From Asterella californica (Eukaryota; Streptophyta; Marchantiopsida; Marchantiales; Aytoniaceae), in contig JAYKYS010000002.1 in the NCBI GenBank assembly GCA_036924285.1, forward strand, positions 2,356,001 to 2,420,000: a stretch of 64,000 bases of DNA, read 5' to 3'. The translations under genes were made by a program, and so were the position numbers. Below are positions 9,241 to 20,089 of this stretch, in pieces; position 1 is the first letter of the stretch, and each line of letters begins with the position of its first letter. A model generated the notes under the pieces. That model worked only from the letters and a program-made list of their open reading frames with translations, was not told where the DNA came from and ran no database searches.

Positions 9241-12200
9241 ATGCAGCACGAACTCAAAATCTCAACCTGGAATGTAAGGGGTCTCGGCGATCCGCATCGG
9301 GCGACTATCCTGCGCAGGTGGCTAGGGAGAGAGAAGCTTCCAGCTGACATCATTGCCCTGCAGGAGTTGAAGACAGAGGAACAAAGGCTGGAGCTCAACC
9401 TGAAACTACTGCTTCCAGCAGGGGTCAAAATAGTTGACTACACGGAAGGGGGGAGAGGGGGGCGGCCCTGCTAATAAGAGAACATCTTCAGGTTCTGGAA
9501 CAGGGCGTGAGAGGGAACGGCTCGGCGGCTTAGGGGGTGGTCAATACAGGAATAAGGCCGGTTGGAGTGATCTCGGTGTATGCTCCAAATAGGAGGGAAG
9601 GAAGACGGGAACTTTGGGAATGGTTAGGAAGGAAAACGGGAGAAGGAAAGTGGGTTGTCCTAGGAGATTGGAATATGGTTGAGCTCCCTGACGACAGCCT
9701 CGGCCCCTCCCTTCTGCTACATGACAGCGAGCTTCGTCTTTGGAGGAACACCCTCCTTCAATCGGATCTGGTGGATGTCCTCTTCTGCGCACAGTGCAGG
9801 GAAGGACCGATCTTCACTCGCCAAGTCAAAACCGGAGAAAGACATGATCAGGCTAAGCTAGACCGATGCTACCTGAATAACAGCGCGGACTGGAGCGCTG
9901 GTGTTATCAAAATTGTTCATGACGGGAGGCAGACCCTCTCGGACCACATACCAGTGACGGTGTCAATAAAATTAAAAGAAGAGGAAGAAAGGGTGAAGAT
10001 CAAGAAGTCCACCTACTTCAAAATGGACGCCGCGATGTTAAAAAACCCGAGAATCAGAGCGAGAATCGAGACAGCCTGGAGAGAACAGCGGAGGAACGAA
10101 GGGGACCCGAGGATTAAATGGACTGTAGGGTGGTCAAAAATTAAGAGGATTCTTATGGAGGAAAAAAGAAAGACGAGGCAGAGGGAAACCTCACGAGCCG
10201 GAATGGAAGCAGACCTGCAAAGGATGAGGATTCAGGCCAAGGAGGATGACTCGGTCGAACTCAGATCTAGACTACAAGAGACAGAAGAGAAAATAAGGAG
10301 GAAGGAGCACCAAGACGCGGTGATGTGGCGGAAGAGGAGCAGGATTAGATGGCTGAAGGAGGGAGAGGTCCCTTCCCGATACTTTTTCGCACAGCTCAAG
10401 GCCAAACGCAGGAAGGAGACAATTAAGAGGGTGACATTGGAGGATGGAAGTGTGACAGACGCTCACAACGAGATTCTGAAGGGCGTCCAAAGGTTCTATG
10501 CCGACATGTACAAGGGGGATGAGAAAGTGACGCAGAACAAGACAAAGAAGAAGGAAGTCCTAGAGCTTACCTCCAAATGGGTTACAGAAGCGGAGAATAC
10601 ATGGCTGACAAGGCTCTCCTCAGCGAAAGAAATAGAAGGCGTTGTAATGGGCTTCCCGAAGGAGAAGTCACCAGGCATAGATGGGATGACGTACGAGATG
10701 CTTCAGGAGTGCTGGCCGTTTATTAAAGAAGAATGCGTGGACATGGTCAAGGAGTTCTGGATGACAAAAAAAATTGATGAGAAGACCCTGCAGGGGGTGA
10801 TCAAACTGATACTCAAAGGAGGGGATAGAAAAGACCTAGGGAATTGGAGACCGATCTCCCTTCTCACCGCCACCTACAAGATCTTGAGCAAACTATTAGC
10901 GGAGAGACTCACGAAGGTGGTGGGGAACGTAGTAGACGATCAACAAACAGGATTTATTCAAGGCAGAGATATTTACGATAACATACTTAGCTTCCAGTTG
11001 GGACAAGAGATGGCGGAATCGAAGGGCTGGCCATCCTTGTTCCTGAAAATAGACTTCACTAAAGCGTATGACCGGGTGTCTAAGGAATACCTGTGGGAGA
11101 CGATGGAATACATGAATTTTGATATGCACTTTGTGGAGCTACTGAAAGGGCTGACAGAAGGAGGACAGTCCAAAGTTCATGTCAACGGAGGTTTTACGGA
11201 AGGGATAGCCCTGGGAAGGGGGGTAAGACAAGGATGCCCGGTGGTCCCATTTCTGTTTGCTATTGCAACTCAACCACTGATGAACATGTTAAAAAGAGCC
11301 AAAGAAGAAGGAGCGATCGAGGGCCTGTGTATAAGGGAGAATACCCCTCTACTTCACCAGCTTTTTGCGGACGACACGGGTCTCATCATCGAAGGGTCCG
11401 AGAGCTACTTCCGGGCTACCCAAGAAGTCATCTTCCGCTATGAAGAGATCTCAGCTGCGTCTCTAAACTTGAGGAAGACGGTCGTAATACCATTGGGGAT
11501 GGAGGACGTTCCTCGATGGCTGGAAGACTCTGGCTGTCAGATAGCAAGACCAGGACAGATGGTGAAATATCTAGGGAACTGGATAGGGAGAAAATTGACA
11601 GAAAATCAAGTTGTGGAGGCACTAGTGGAGGGGCTACAAAAGAAACTACAACACTGGTCTAATAGATTACTCTCCTGGCCGAGCCGAGTGATACTCATGA
11701 CACATGTTCTAAGGGCAATACCTGCCTACCAGCTGACGAGCGTTCTCTGTGTGCCGGCCGGCTTCAAGAAGATGGAGGACGTGTGTAGGTCCTTCCTGTG
11801 GGGGCAGAACCCAGAAGGGAAGAACAAAATCCCGATGGTGGCTTGGGAAGTAATCACGAAAACCAAGATGGAAGGAGGACTAGGGATTACCCCTTTTCGG
11901 GAAGTGGCACAAGCCTCAAAACTGAAATATCTAGCAAAAATTCTCAATGGAGGAAGGCAAGAATGGACGAACATAGCCAGATGGGGTATCCGGGAAAGTA
12001 TTAGGAAGGGCAAGTACAGTAAGGAGATTTCCGGATGGACCCCGGAGGAATGCCTTCTAATGGCGCCCCGACTACGTACCCGTAACCTTCCGACATTGGA
12101 TAGAATGATTAGGTGCTGGAAGGAGGTGGCGGAGAGACTCACATTTGATGAGAAGGAGATTCGGCTACCAAAGAATCTCTCTGCGGCTCTGGTGGTCGAG

Positions 12201-13069
12201 ATTTGGCTAAAGGGGGTCTCGGAGGTGAACAAGTGAGGAAAGATACATTAAGAAGCCTGAAAGCTAATAAGGTACCCTCGCTGACCTCTCTCAAGCTCAA
12301 GGATCTACAGGACTCGATGAGGAGTGCCACGCTAAATGGAAGGCCTGACAGCACGGAACTGGAGAGAAGGAATGACCTAGACAGGCTTACGAGGTGGGCT
12401 GGAGAGGCACTGGTCTTCGAAGGGAGGCTTCAAGATAGCGAGAGTTGGAGTTGGAAAGAGGGGACAAGGGAGAGAAAAGGGTGGACTCAGAACATCAGCA
12501 CATGGAAGAAGATTCTACCGGCTACCACTCCCAACTACGGAAAGCTGAATGGAAGGTGGAGCTCTACGTACACGGCGGAGGAGTGAGGACTATGATGGAG
12601 GAAGGTTTGGCAGAGTGGAGTCACGGTGAGGTCTAAACTCTGGATTTGGAGGATTCTTCATCGTGGCTTCTTTACAAATCGGAGGGCGCGGCAAATGGGA
12701 ATAGGGGACGGGAGATGTGCAAAAGGGTGCAAGGATGAAGAAACTATTGAACACATTTTCTGGGAATGTCCCGCCACTAAAGCAAGATGGAGAAGGCTCG
12801 CACTCCAAGATCCTACCTGTGGCCTAAACTACGTTGGAGGGAGTGATCTTATTTCGACGGTGGACAGGGCCTTAGCCTTGATGGAGGAAAACCCGGCTCT
12901 TCTACACTTTCTGGTTGAACATACCCGGGTCGCCTGGGCCGAGAGGGCGGATAGGATCTTCCGGAACATGTGGACGGATCGACCAGCAGCAAGAATCCTT
13001 GCCGAAGTTGCTAAGTCCCTATGGGCCGGTCTGAGAGAGGACGCGAGTCAAAAGAACAGAAAGGGCTAG
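9241..13069 (+). pseudogene. LINE ORF2 (endonuclease / reverse transcriptase), broken
   Basis: ORF2 would nick the target DNA and copy LINE RNA into it. From ATG 9241 the APE-type endonuclease begins with KISTWNVRGLGD. A frameshift in a G-run near 9450-9474 and a TAG at 9531-9533 interrupt it. The long frame 9537-12236 then holds endonuclease motifs GDWNMVE and SDHIPVTV, then the reverse transcriptase: KSPGIDGM, NWRPISLL, QTGFIQGRDIYDNIL, KIDFTKAYDRV, GVRQGCPVVPFLF and the catalytic FADD (11364-11375). A second frameshift at about 12203-12236 leads into the C-terminal part, broken by TGAs at 12584 and 12593. That part carries the zinc-binding RVT motif (LHRGFFTNRRAR, CAKGCKDEETIEHIFWEC) up to a TAG at 13067-13069. 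Confidence 0.92.
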
Positions 13070-13970
13070 AAAAACGCCATGTGTACTCTCGAAGCTGTGC
13101 AGAAAATCTGGCAGGGGCGGTCGAGGGACAATCAAGAGTGGAACACATCTCAAGACAGATGAAGACAAGGAACAAGAGTACAGCCAAGCAGGACATGAGG
13201 GAGAAGGGAGGGGTTATCGCACCTGAGGAGAAGAAGAACACCAATCATACCAGGAGAGGGAAGACTTCGAAGGTGGTCGCCACCGCCAAGGACAAGCCCG
13301 TCAGGTCCCTCACTGTTACCACCCAACAGAAGAGGCTGGAGATGACTGACAAGGCCTGGATGAAGAGTGGGTCCAACCTGCGCATGCTCAAGGGGCGCCT
13401 TCACTCGAGTACACAACAAACGATCTACAGAAACAAGGAGGGGGAAAAGGCTGTGAAAGTTACCTCGAAGACGAAGAAGGAGGATATTGTGCTCGAGTGG
13501 GGGAGCAGGAGTACGCGGCTGTTGTGCGTCAGAAGTGATGACAAGAAACTCAACCCTAACTGGGCTCTGCATACGCACTTGAGAGGGAGGAATACTGCGA
13601 AGCCGAGGAGGTGTGGTCGTGGCACCTGGATTGCGCTGTCGAGGCCCCACCGCACGACGAGCCACAAGGGCGATGGTGGCCGTGATCGAGGCAATGACTT
13701 CGAGGTGAGCACGAGCGAAAGAGAGAAGACGCACGAATTGGGAATGATTGCCTGCTGCCAACGTTCCAGGCTGCGTGCTCGTATGGGACGGGGGATGGAT
13801 TTCGCCGGGGAATGGGCGGAGGGAGTGGATGGGTAGTAAAGGGACGGGCGCGGCCCGCTCCGGGATGGAGATGTACCACGGGTGGCTCCCTTCGCCGGTT
13901 TAATAAACTCGGTGGCCGATGGGGGCCTTTGTTACAAACAAACAAACAAAAAAAGAAAAGAAGAAGAAGT
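13070..13970 (+). other. LINE 3' region and A-rich tail
   Basis: The sequence after the zinc-binding domain stays GC- and purine-rich. It is open in one frame (13021-13836) without a recognisable domain, so it is probably 3' untranslated or degraded ORF2 tail. It ends with TTTAATAAACTCGG, then ACAAACAAACAAAC and an A/G-rich run to 13970, the expected LINE 3' tail. Confidence 0.65.
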
Positions 13971-13981
13971 CAACTTCTTAA
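13971..13981. repeat. LINE target-site duplication, right copy
   Basis: CAACTTCTTAA matches 6367-6377 with one mismatch. Confidence 0.6.
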
Positions 13982-14619
13982 GTTATATGGTTCGAAAGGA
14001 CGGCAGTTCAGCGAAGAAAGAATGACCGAATGAACTGCCTGGATGTTGACTAGAAAACTACCACTTGCTCAAACACTATAGTTCAAACACTTCGACCTAA
14101 GCTCTGAATTGTTGTTTAGTATACACGAACTTCTTGCTTTGTTGAGCATGCAAAGGAGCTAGTAAGATATGCATATATATGGCGAACAGATGATCATGCA
14201 CTCCTGGTCCATCCTTTAAGCTGTCGGAAACATTCAATAAACCCGCCTCAAATGTCCACCACTTGGATCATTCAAACAGTTTCACAATTAATATTACTTG
14301 GAGCTACAGGCTCTGCTTCAACTCCTTGACGTTGAATTTTTTTCTTTGCACAAATAGTACTACGCGATATGCGATTTTGGCCCACTGCACCTATTTACTA
14401 CCATGACTTGTAAGGGTATGGGCAGAAGTTTGATCTCAAGTCCTAGCAGTAGAGTGTGTAATTCCTTCTTCTATGGAAACAACCACAAGTGGAGGAATGT
14501 TTCGTAAGCAACTTCTTACCCTTTATTGAGAAAGAACGATTATCGACACTTCACGGTTTCGGAGTGCTAGGACTGGGTGCCTATAGAACAAGTTAGTTTC
14601 ACTTCGTCCACGTCCTCTT
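13982..14619. other. gap between LINE and copia
   Basis: Nothing recognisable is seen here; there is no long ORF and no repeat boundary. Confidence 0.5.
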
Positions 14620-14624
14620 CTCTC
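14620..14624. repeat. copia target-site duplication, left copy
   Basis: CTCTC directly before the 5' LTR is identical to 20085-20089 directly after the 3' LTR. Five base pairs is the standard length for Ty1/copia. Confidence 0.85.
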
Positions 14625-14846
14625 TGTTAAAGATAATGTATAGGTTTAGACTTCAGTCACTCCTAGTCTTACTAGGTTCAGTCACCTCTAGTATATTAAC
14701 TTCAGTCATACTTGATCTCTTATTGAACTCTTGTCTATAGGTTAGAGTATATAACAACTCTTTTCTTGGGAGATGAGAGTCGACTGATCTCTTTACTGAT
14801 ATCTCTTCTACAGGAGAGAGTAGTCACTACATTTGATTCTTAAACA
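14625..14846 (+). repeat. copia 5' LTR
   Basis: The LTR is 222 bp, TGTTAAAGATAATG to TTCTTAAACA. It shares long blocks with 19844-20084, including TCTAGT, CTTGTCTATA, GTTAGAGTATATAACA, TTTACTGATAT and GAGTAGTCACTACATTTG. GAGTATATAACA is the probable TATA region. Confidence 0.92.
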
Positions 14847-14863
14847 TGATATCATAGCTCAGG
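14847..14863 (+). promoter_or_regulatory. copia primer-binding site
   Basis: TGATATCATAGCTCAGG begins directly after the LTR and differs by two transitions/transversions from the tRNA-iMet complement TGGTATCAGAGC. Confidence 0.75.
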
Positions 14864-15329
14864 TTAGAACATTAGCAAGGAGATTTGAGGAACTAGAGAG
14901 TGAAAAAAGCATAGAGTGAGAACATCATCTTCAACAGAAAAGAGAGAAAAAGAGTGAAATTTTCTGATCAGAACACTTGACTGTATTTTTGGAGATGAAG
15001 GAGGTCGAATTTCACAATTTTGAGAGTTCTTTTGGTCTGAAAAAGGCTCGGATGTAAGGATTTCGGAAGGAGCTTTTCAACGGTTCAACTTTCGACTCAA
15101 ACAGAGCTCGTATAAGGAAGGTACACTTTGACAAAATCCTGGTCAATGTAACTTTGAATGTGTTTTTTAAGACCTTAACGTTCAAATTTGAGATTTTTGA
15201 GATTTTTGCCGTGCTTGATTGGATTGCAGGAGACAATAATATAAACATTACTTCCACTTCCACAACCACTTTGGGAAGTTTCAATTTTTCTCAGTTATTT
15301 TATATTCTGTCGATAGCTAACGTTAGTGA

Positions 15330-15715
15330 TAACTTGCTTCATGATCATCATAAGTTGGACAGCACAAACTATCCAATATGGTGTTTCAAGGTTCAAGCCA
15401 TCTTCCAGAATTACGACTTGTGAGACATTGTGCTAAGTGATGAAGAGAGATCTCTTGGATCACCAGCAGCTGTCAAATCTTGGAATAAACGAGATCAACA
15501 AGCACTTTTTCATCATCAAGATGACTATCAAAGACTCGAAAGTCTTAGATATCTTGGAGGTTAAAACTTCAAAAGAGGCTTGGGATACATTCACCAAAAA
15601 GCATGAAGAAGCAGCTTGCGGGAAGAAGAGAATGCTTCGCGAACCACATCACATCAAGAAAAGAGTGGTTCCAAGATTTTCATCCTATGAATGGACCAGA
15701 GATACGACTGGGTGA
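15330..15715 (+). pseudogene. copia gag remnant
   Basis: The gag start is visible as LDSTNYPIWCFKVQAI (about 15355-15405), matching the copia gag motif in which a Leu-x-x-x-Asn-Tyr-x-x-Trp stretch opens the domain. Further blocks such as LDILEVKTSKEAWDTF (15545-15595) follow in a shifted frame. Stops and frameshifts break it into short pieces, so it cannot produce gag. The nucleocapsid knuckle is not seen and is probably deleted, because integrase follows quickly. Confidence 0.72.
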
Positions 15716-15979
15716 TGATAAGAGATATCATGTCAACGGGGAAGGGAACATCCGTATCAAGCTTCCTTCAAGTCAAATCAGAACCATTGGAGGTGTTTGG
15801 GTTTGTACCTGGTGTGGTGCACAATCTGTTAAGTGTTGATAAACTTGCTGCAAAGCTCATTTGATGCACAAGGATGTTTCTTTCTCGACCAAGGATCTAT
15901 GGTAGTCACATGGCTGAAGGTTGGCCACTTGTATGAATCACAAGCCCTACCTTTGGTTGCTCCAGTTCTAACTGCTGTA

Positions 15980-16760
15980 ACAAATATGAGTCAATTATGA
16001 CATCTTCGACTTGGACACTTACATTATCAGAAAATGCGAAAGTTGTTTCATGAGGACTTGACCTTTGATATTTTCAAACCGGTCCCTGTTAACACCTCGT
16101 GTGAAGTTTGTCTCAAATCTAAGCAGACCTGAAGGAAGTTCTTCAAATCTACTACAACACGAGCAACAAAAATCCTTCAGCTGCTACATATAGATCGCTA
16201 TGGACCTACTGAAACTATTTGGCTTGGAGGTTCTAAGTACTTCATGCTAGTTATTGATGATTTCTCGAGATATATTTGAGTTTTCTTCTTGTTAAGACAG
16301 TCTGAAGCATCACATCTTCAACAATTTGTTAACATAGTGGAACGACAAACTAGACAGCTAGTGAAGAGTCTGCGAAGTGATAGAGGAGGAGAGTTCACTT
16401 CCAAAGCTTCTGGCAAATATTTTGCTGAGAAGCGGATATTACGACAGTTGACTATGACATACACGCCTCAGTAAAATGGAGTGCTTGAACAGAAGAATAG
16501 AACTGTTGTGGAGATGACAAGAAGTCTTCTCATTGAGCAAGATCTTTCAAAAGATCTTCGGACTGAAGCTATGAATACTACGGTTTACCTTCTGAACAGA
16601 AGTCCAACAAATGTTTTTCATAACAAAACTCCATTCGAAGCTTTCACAGAGAAGAAACCAGACCTCTCTAACCTACGGATTTTTGTCTTAGAACTCCACC
16701 AAAATTTCTCCAAAATTTTGATGATAGAACTCATATCTGTAGGAGAAAAAGGATAGGATA
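15980..16760 (+). pseudogene. copia pre-integrase and integrase remnant
   Basis: Integrase inserts element DNA into the host. The pre-integrase zinc finger reads HLRLGHLHYQKMRKL and CEVCLKSK (His-His-Cys-Cys pattern, about 16001-16125), preceded by a TGA (15998-16000) where copia has Trp. The catalytic core follows: LLHIDRYGP, FMLVIDDFSRY, SLRSDRGGEF, then NGVLEQKNRTVVEM and YLLNRSPT. A TGA at 16277-16279 replaces Trp and a TAA at 16472-16474 replaces Gln of the PQQNG motif; the frame otherwise continues across both. The end of the integrase region is degraded by local duplication around 16745-16775. Confidence 0.88.
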
Positions 16761-17173
16761 GGATCCAGCAAGAGAAAAAGGATATAGACTCTTGAGTGCT
16801 GCAAGAAAGATCATTATCAGTCGGGATGTAGTATTTTTAGAGGTCTCTTCATCTCGAAATTCACAGCATCATCTTTCTGATCTGCCACCTCTCTCAATCC
16901 AAACACCTACTTCAAAGAATCATGGAGAAGAAGCTGAGCAAGAACCACCACCTACACGAGTTGAAGTTACTGATTCAGGTCCACTACAGCAGATTCGTCT
17001 CTAGTACACCAGACTACTCCAGATCTAAATTTTGCTGCTCAACCAAGGAGACCCATCAGAATAAAGAAGGTTCCTGCAAGGCTAGAGGATTGTATTCTCA
17101 TGGCTGAAGCTCAAGGTGATGAAAAAACTATTCATTCGAGTAGGCTTTCAGTAAAGATCAATGGAGACGTGCA

Positions 17174-18123
17174 ATGGAGGAAGAATATTATGCATTACTC
17201 AAAAATGAAACATGGAGCCTAGTACCTCTTCCATCTAACAATAAAGCACTTGGCTGTAAGTGGGTTTATAAGATCAAGAGACATGTGGATGGATATACTA
17301 AGGGATACAAGGCTTGCCTTGTTGCAAAAGGTTACTTGCAGACTGCGGGAGAGGATTTTCAAGAGACTTTCACGCATATGATAAAACTCAACTCCATTCG
17401 AGTTCTTTCTGCCCTTGCAAAACTGCATGGTTAGAAATGTCTACAAATGGATGTCAAGAATGCATTTCTTAATGGGGTTCTTCAAGAAGATATCTACTTG
17501 CAGCAACCACTTGGATTTGTTCGTACAAGAGGTGAACAATTAGTGTGCAAGCTACATAAAGCATTGTATGGTCTCAAACAAGCTCCAAGAGCTTGGTACA
17601 CAAGAATCGACAGCTTCTTGAAGCAGCAAGGCTTCTCATCTATTAGAGGTGATCCAAACTTCTATGTTTTGATTACTTCTAAAAGTATTGTGTTATTATT
17701 ATTGTACGTGAATGAACATGATAATATCCATAAGTAATCAAGGAGGAGTACAGAAGATTCAGCAAGCTTTACTGCAAGAGTTTGACATGAAGGATCTAAG
17801 ACTTCTTAACTTTTGTCTCGGAGTTCAGTTTTTGAAAGACAACGACATGTTGTACCTCACTCAAGCAAGATACATAGAAAGTATACTTCGAGTTTTTCAG
17901 ATGGAGAAGTGCAAGCCTTCACCTACTCCCATGGTTATCAAACGTGCTTCTGTTGATAACGAACGTGCAGATGCAACAAAATTCTGGAAACTGATTAGCA
18001 AGTTTATTTACTTGGTTGTCACTACTAGACCATATATCTGATATGCAGTCAGCAGACTCAGTCAAAATATGGAGTCTCTCACAATAATGCATATGAGGGC
18101 AGCAAAGAGAGTTTTGCGATATC
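17174..18123 (+). pseudogene. copia reverse transcriptase and start of RNase H, broken
   Basis: The region begins with MEEEYYALLKNETWSLV, the canonical start of copia reverse transcriptase. KWVYKIKRHVDG, LVAKGYLQ, MDVKNAFLNGVLQEDIYLQQ and LYGLKQAPRAWY follow. A TAG at 17432-17434 sits where the family has Trp. The catalytic Tyr-Val-Asp-Asp has become Tyr-Val-Asn-Glu (about 17704-17715), so the enzyme is dead even apart from the frameshift that follows. The connection domain (SPTPMV, TTRPYI) ends in a TGA at 18039-18041. The start of RNase H (MRAAKRVLRY) is cut at about 18120 by the putative solo LTR. Confidence 0.92.
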
Positions 18124-18124
18124 G

Positions 18125-19305
18125 TGTCGTGGACCGGCTCTTACTTGAAAATCAAATTTTGATGTTTATCGCTCTATGAAGAAGAGTTGGACCGTTCAGA
18201 CCGTTTCGGAGTCCACACTTGCTGTCCTTGGATCCACTGGGATAAAACGCCGAGTTCTTCAAGAAATTGAAGACAATATGAAGTTTCATCGGACGATTTG
18301 AGAGTTCTGAGTGAAATTGGCTCATAAGGAAACGCTTATATCAGTTTCATCGTCTATGACCTGAGATTGAGTTTTACTTCGAGATCGGTGAGCCAAGCTC
18401 TTCGATCTTGGTCCCTACACGATCAGGGAGTCATAACCTACGCATAAGAGAAGACTGTACGTGGATTGGATTGTCGGTTTGAGTGTGGTGAGCGAGTTTG
18501 AGCTGTAGGGAGTCGATTTACGTCAGTTTTTTGCATCCTACGACTAAATTTCTTGTGTGGTTTTGCAAGGAGAACTCCAAACGACTTGTTTGGAGTCTCG
18601 TTGGGTTTAGTGTAGCTAGATCTACCTACTAGATAAGACAGATAACAGATTAGGCAATCAGTTTCGATGTGTGCGGTTTTAAGCCACAAGGAGGAGTTTT
18701 CGAAGGTTAGATCATCAGCGACCGAAAACGATGATATCTTGGCTGTCGAGAGTTGGATCTGAAGGTTTCTTGAGCCAACGGAGTCAGGGAAGAAGACCGT
18801 ATCGACATCTGAAGACCATTTGACGAAAGAAGAAAGTTCTCAGATAGACTTTTTCGATTCCTTCGCTACGATTTTTATCTTTTTGAGTTCGTTAGAGATC
18901 TAGTTGGCTATGTACGGCTTGTGGTAGCTAGCTTTAGCTAGGAGCTTGTACATGGATGTTGTTTGGACTTAGGTTTGAATCATGTGACATTGGTGCAGCT
19001 CTTTTTGTTAGCAAAAGGATGTTTCTCTTGCTTTGAGCTACGCTTCAATAGTTTTGGGTCTAGGTTGAGATTCAGGGACTCATTTTAGGGGGTTTTGAAG
19101 CAGATTACAGACCGCTTTGGTCGATTTTTCAGTTTTGTGTTCTTAGGGAAAAAGAACCGGCAGTGTATATACGTTGGGAGTAGGTATATATTGCGACGCT
19201 CGTTTTCGTGCTTGTTTTTCTCTTTCTTGTCTCTGTTCAGCACACTACATCTCCACAGTCATGAACCTCATGTTTTCCTGGACATTTTTTACGCAAAATC
19301 TGACA
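18125..19305 (+). mobile_element. putative solo LTR inserted in the copia element
   Basis: About 1.18 kb of unrelated sequence separates RVLRY of the copia RNase H (ending at about 18120) from its continuation (YLK...TINYEL, from about 19314). The insert starts TGTCGTGG and ends CTGACA, with the short inverted ends TGTC/GACA of an LTR. CGATA is present at 18117-18121 and again at 19306-19310; on the left three extra bases (TCG) lie between it and TGTC. No coding domain is visible inside. A solo LTR left by recombination is the simplest reading; orientation is arbitrary. Confidence 0.65.
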
Positions 19306-19311
19306 CGATAG

Positions 19312-19843
19312 TGCTACCTCAAGAGAACTATCAATTATGAGCTCAGATAAGTCACTTGGACTTGTCTCGTTTCCAGATGCTGATTGGACAAGCGATTCTT
19401 CAGATTGTAAGTCAATGTCCTGATTTGCATTTATGCTTGGAAGAGGTGTCATCACTTGGCAGTGTAAAAAGCAGCCAACTATTACTTTATCTTCCTCTAA
19501 AACAAAATATTGTGGCTTGTGTAACGCAGCACGAGAGACCAGTTGGCTAAGATGGATGTTGGAGGATGTAGGTGTGAACCAAGACACTCCAACAATAATC
19601 TGGACTGATAGCATGAGTGCAATAGCATTGGCGAAAAATCTAGTGCATCATGCTAGAACAAAGCAAATTGAAGTGCAAGTCCACTTCATTAGAGAAAAAT
19701 AATTTCAGGAGAGATTGTTACTCAATGAGTAACAACTGATGAACAAACTGCTGATATATTCATCAAGTCTTTGTCTTCAGACAGGTTTCAAAAATTGAGA
19801 CTTGAACTTGGTGTTTATTCAGTACTACTGACATTAAGAGGAG
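19312..19843 (+). pseudogene. copia RNase H end and polypurine tract
   Basis: After the insertion the RNase H resumes in broken frames: a degraded DADWTSD, then CKSMSG, FMLGRGVITWQCKKQPT, SSSKTKYCGLCNAARE and WLRWMLEDVG. IIWTDSMSAIALAKN and HHARTKQIEVQVHFIREK close the domain, and TTDEQTADIFIKSL follows in the next frame. These are the standard closing motifs of copia polyproteins. The purine-rich ATTAAGAGGAG (19833-19843) directly before the 3' LTR is the polypurine tract that primes plus-strand synthesis. Confidence 0.9.
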
Positions 19844-20084
19844 TGTTAAAAATAATGTCTAGGTTCAGATTTCAGTCATTCTTAGTCCTACTAGGTTCAG
19901 TCATCTCTAGTCATCTTGTCACTTCAGTCACACCTCTCTATGTCTGATCAGTGACCACTTACGTACCTCTTGTCTATAAGTTAGAGTATATAACACCCCC
20001 TCTTGGGAGAAGAAGGGTCGAGTGATCCCTTTACTGATATGTCTTGTAAAGGAAAGAGTAGTCACTACATTTGGTTCTTAAACA
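19844..20084 (+). repeat. copia 3' LTR
   Basis: The LTR is 241 bp, TGTTAAAAATAATG to TTCTTAAACA. It is clearly homologous to 14625-14846 but diverged, with several indels, so the insertion is old. Confidence 0.92.
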
Positions 20085-20089
20085 CTCTC
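20085..20089. repeat. copia target-site duplication, right copy
   Basis: CTCTC is identical to 14620-14624. Confidence 0.85.

Larger units (their letters stand above)
6378..13970 (+). mobile_element. L1-like LINE retrotransposon, near full length, inactive
   Basis: A 7.6-kb non-LTR retrotransposon holds a short 5' leader, ORF1 with a zinc knuckle (6562-9192), and ORF2 with endonuclease, reverse transcriptase and a C-terminal zinc-binding region (9241-13069). A 3' region ends in an ACAAACAAACAAAC/A-rich tail. The plus strand is strikingly purine-rich. Multiple stops and frameshifts in both ORFs make it inactive, but the catalytic motifs are still legible, so it is not ancient. Boundaries come from the imperfect 11-bp target duplication. 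Confidence 0.9.
14625..20084 (+). mobile_element. Ty1/copia LTR retrotransposon, complete but dead
   Basis: In order the element has a 5' LTR, a tRNA-iMet-like primer site, gag, pre-integrase zinc finger, integrase, reverse transcriptase, RNase H, polypurine tract and 3' LTR. Integrase before reverse transcriptase defines copia. Perfect CTCTC target duplications flank it. Its coding frames are cut by many stops and indels, the LTRs have diverged substantially, and a putative solo LTR of about 1.2 kb has inserted into it. Without that insertion it would be about 4.3 kb. Confidence 0.95.

Noticed and set aside
11726..12232. 168-codon minus-strand frame opposite LINE ORF2
   Set aside because: Lies antisense to clear reverse transcriptase coding sequence; composition shadow.
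13150..13761. 203-codon minus-strand frame over the LINE 3' region
   Set aside because: It is the pyrimidine-rich shadow of the purine-skewed LINE strand.
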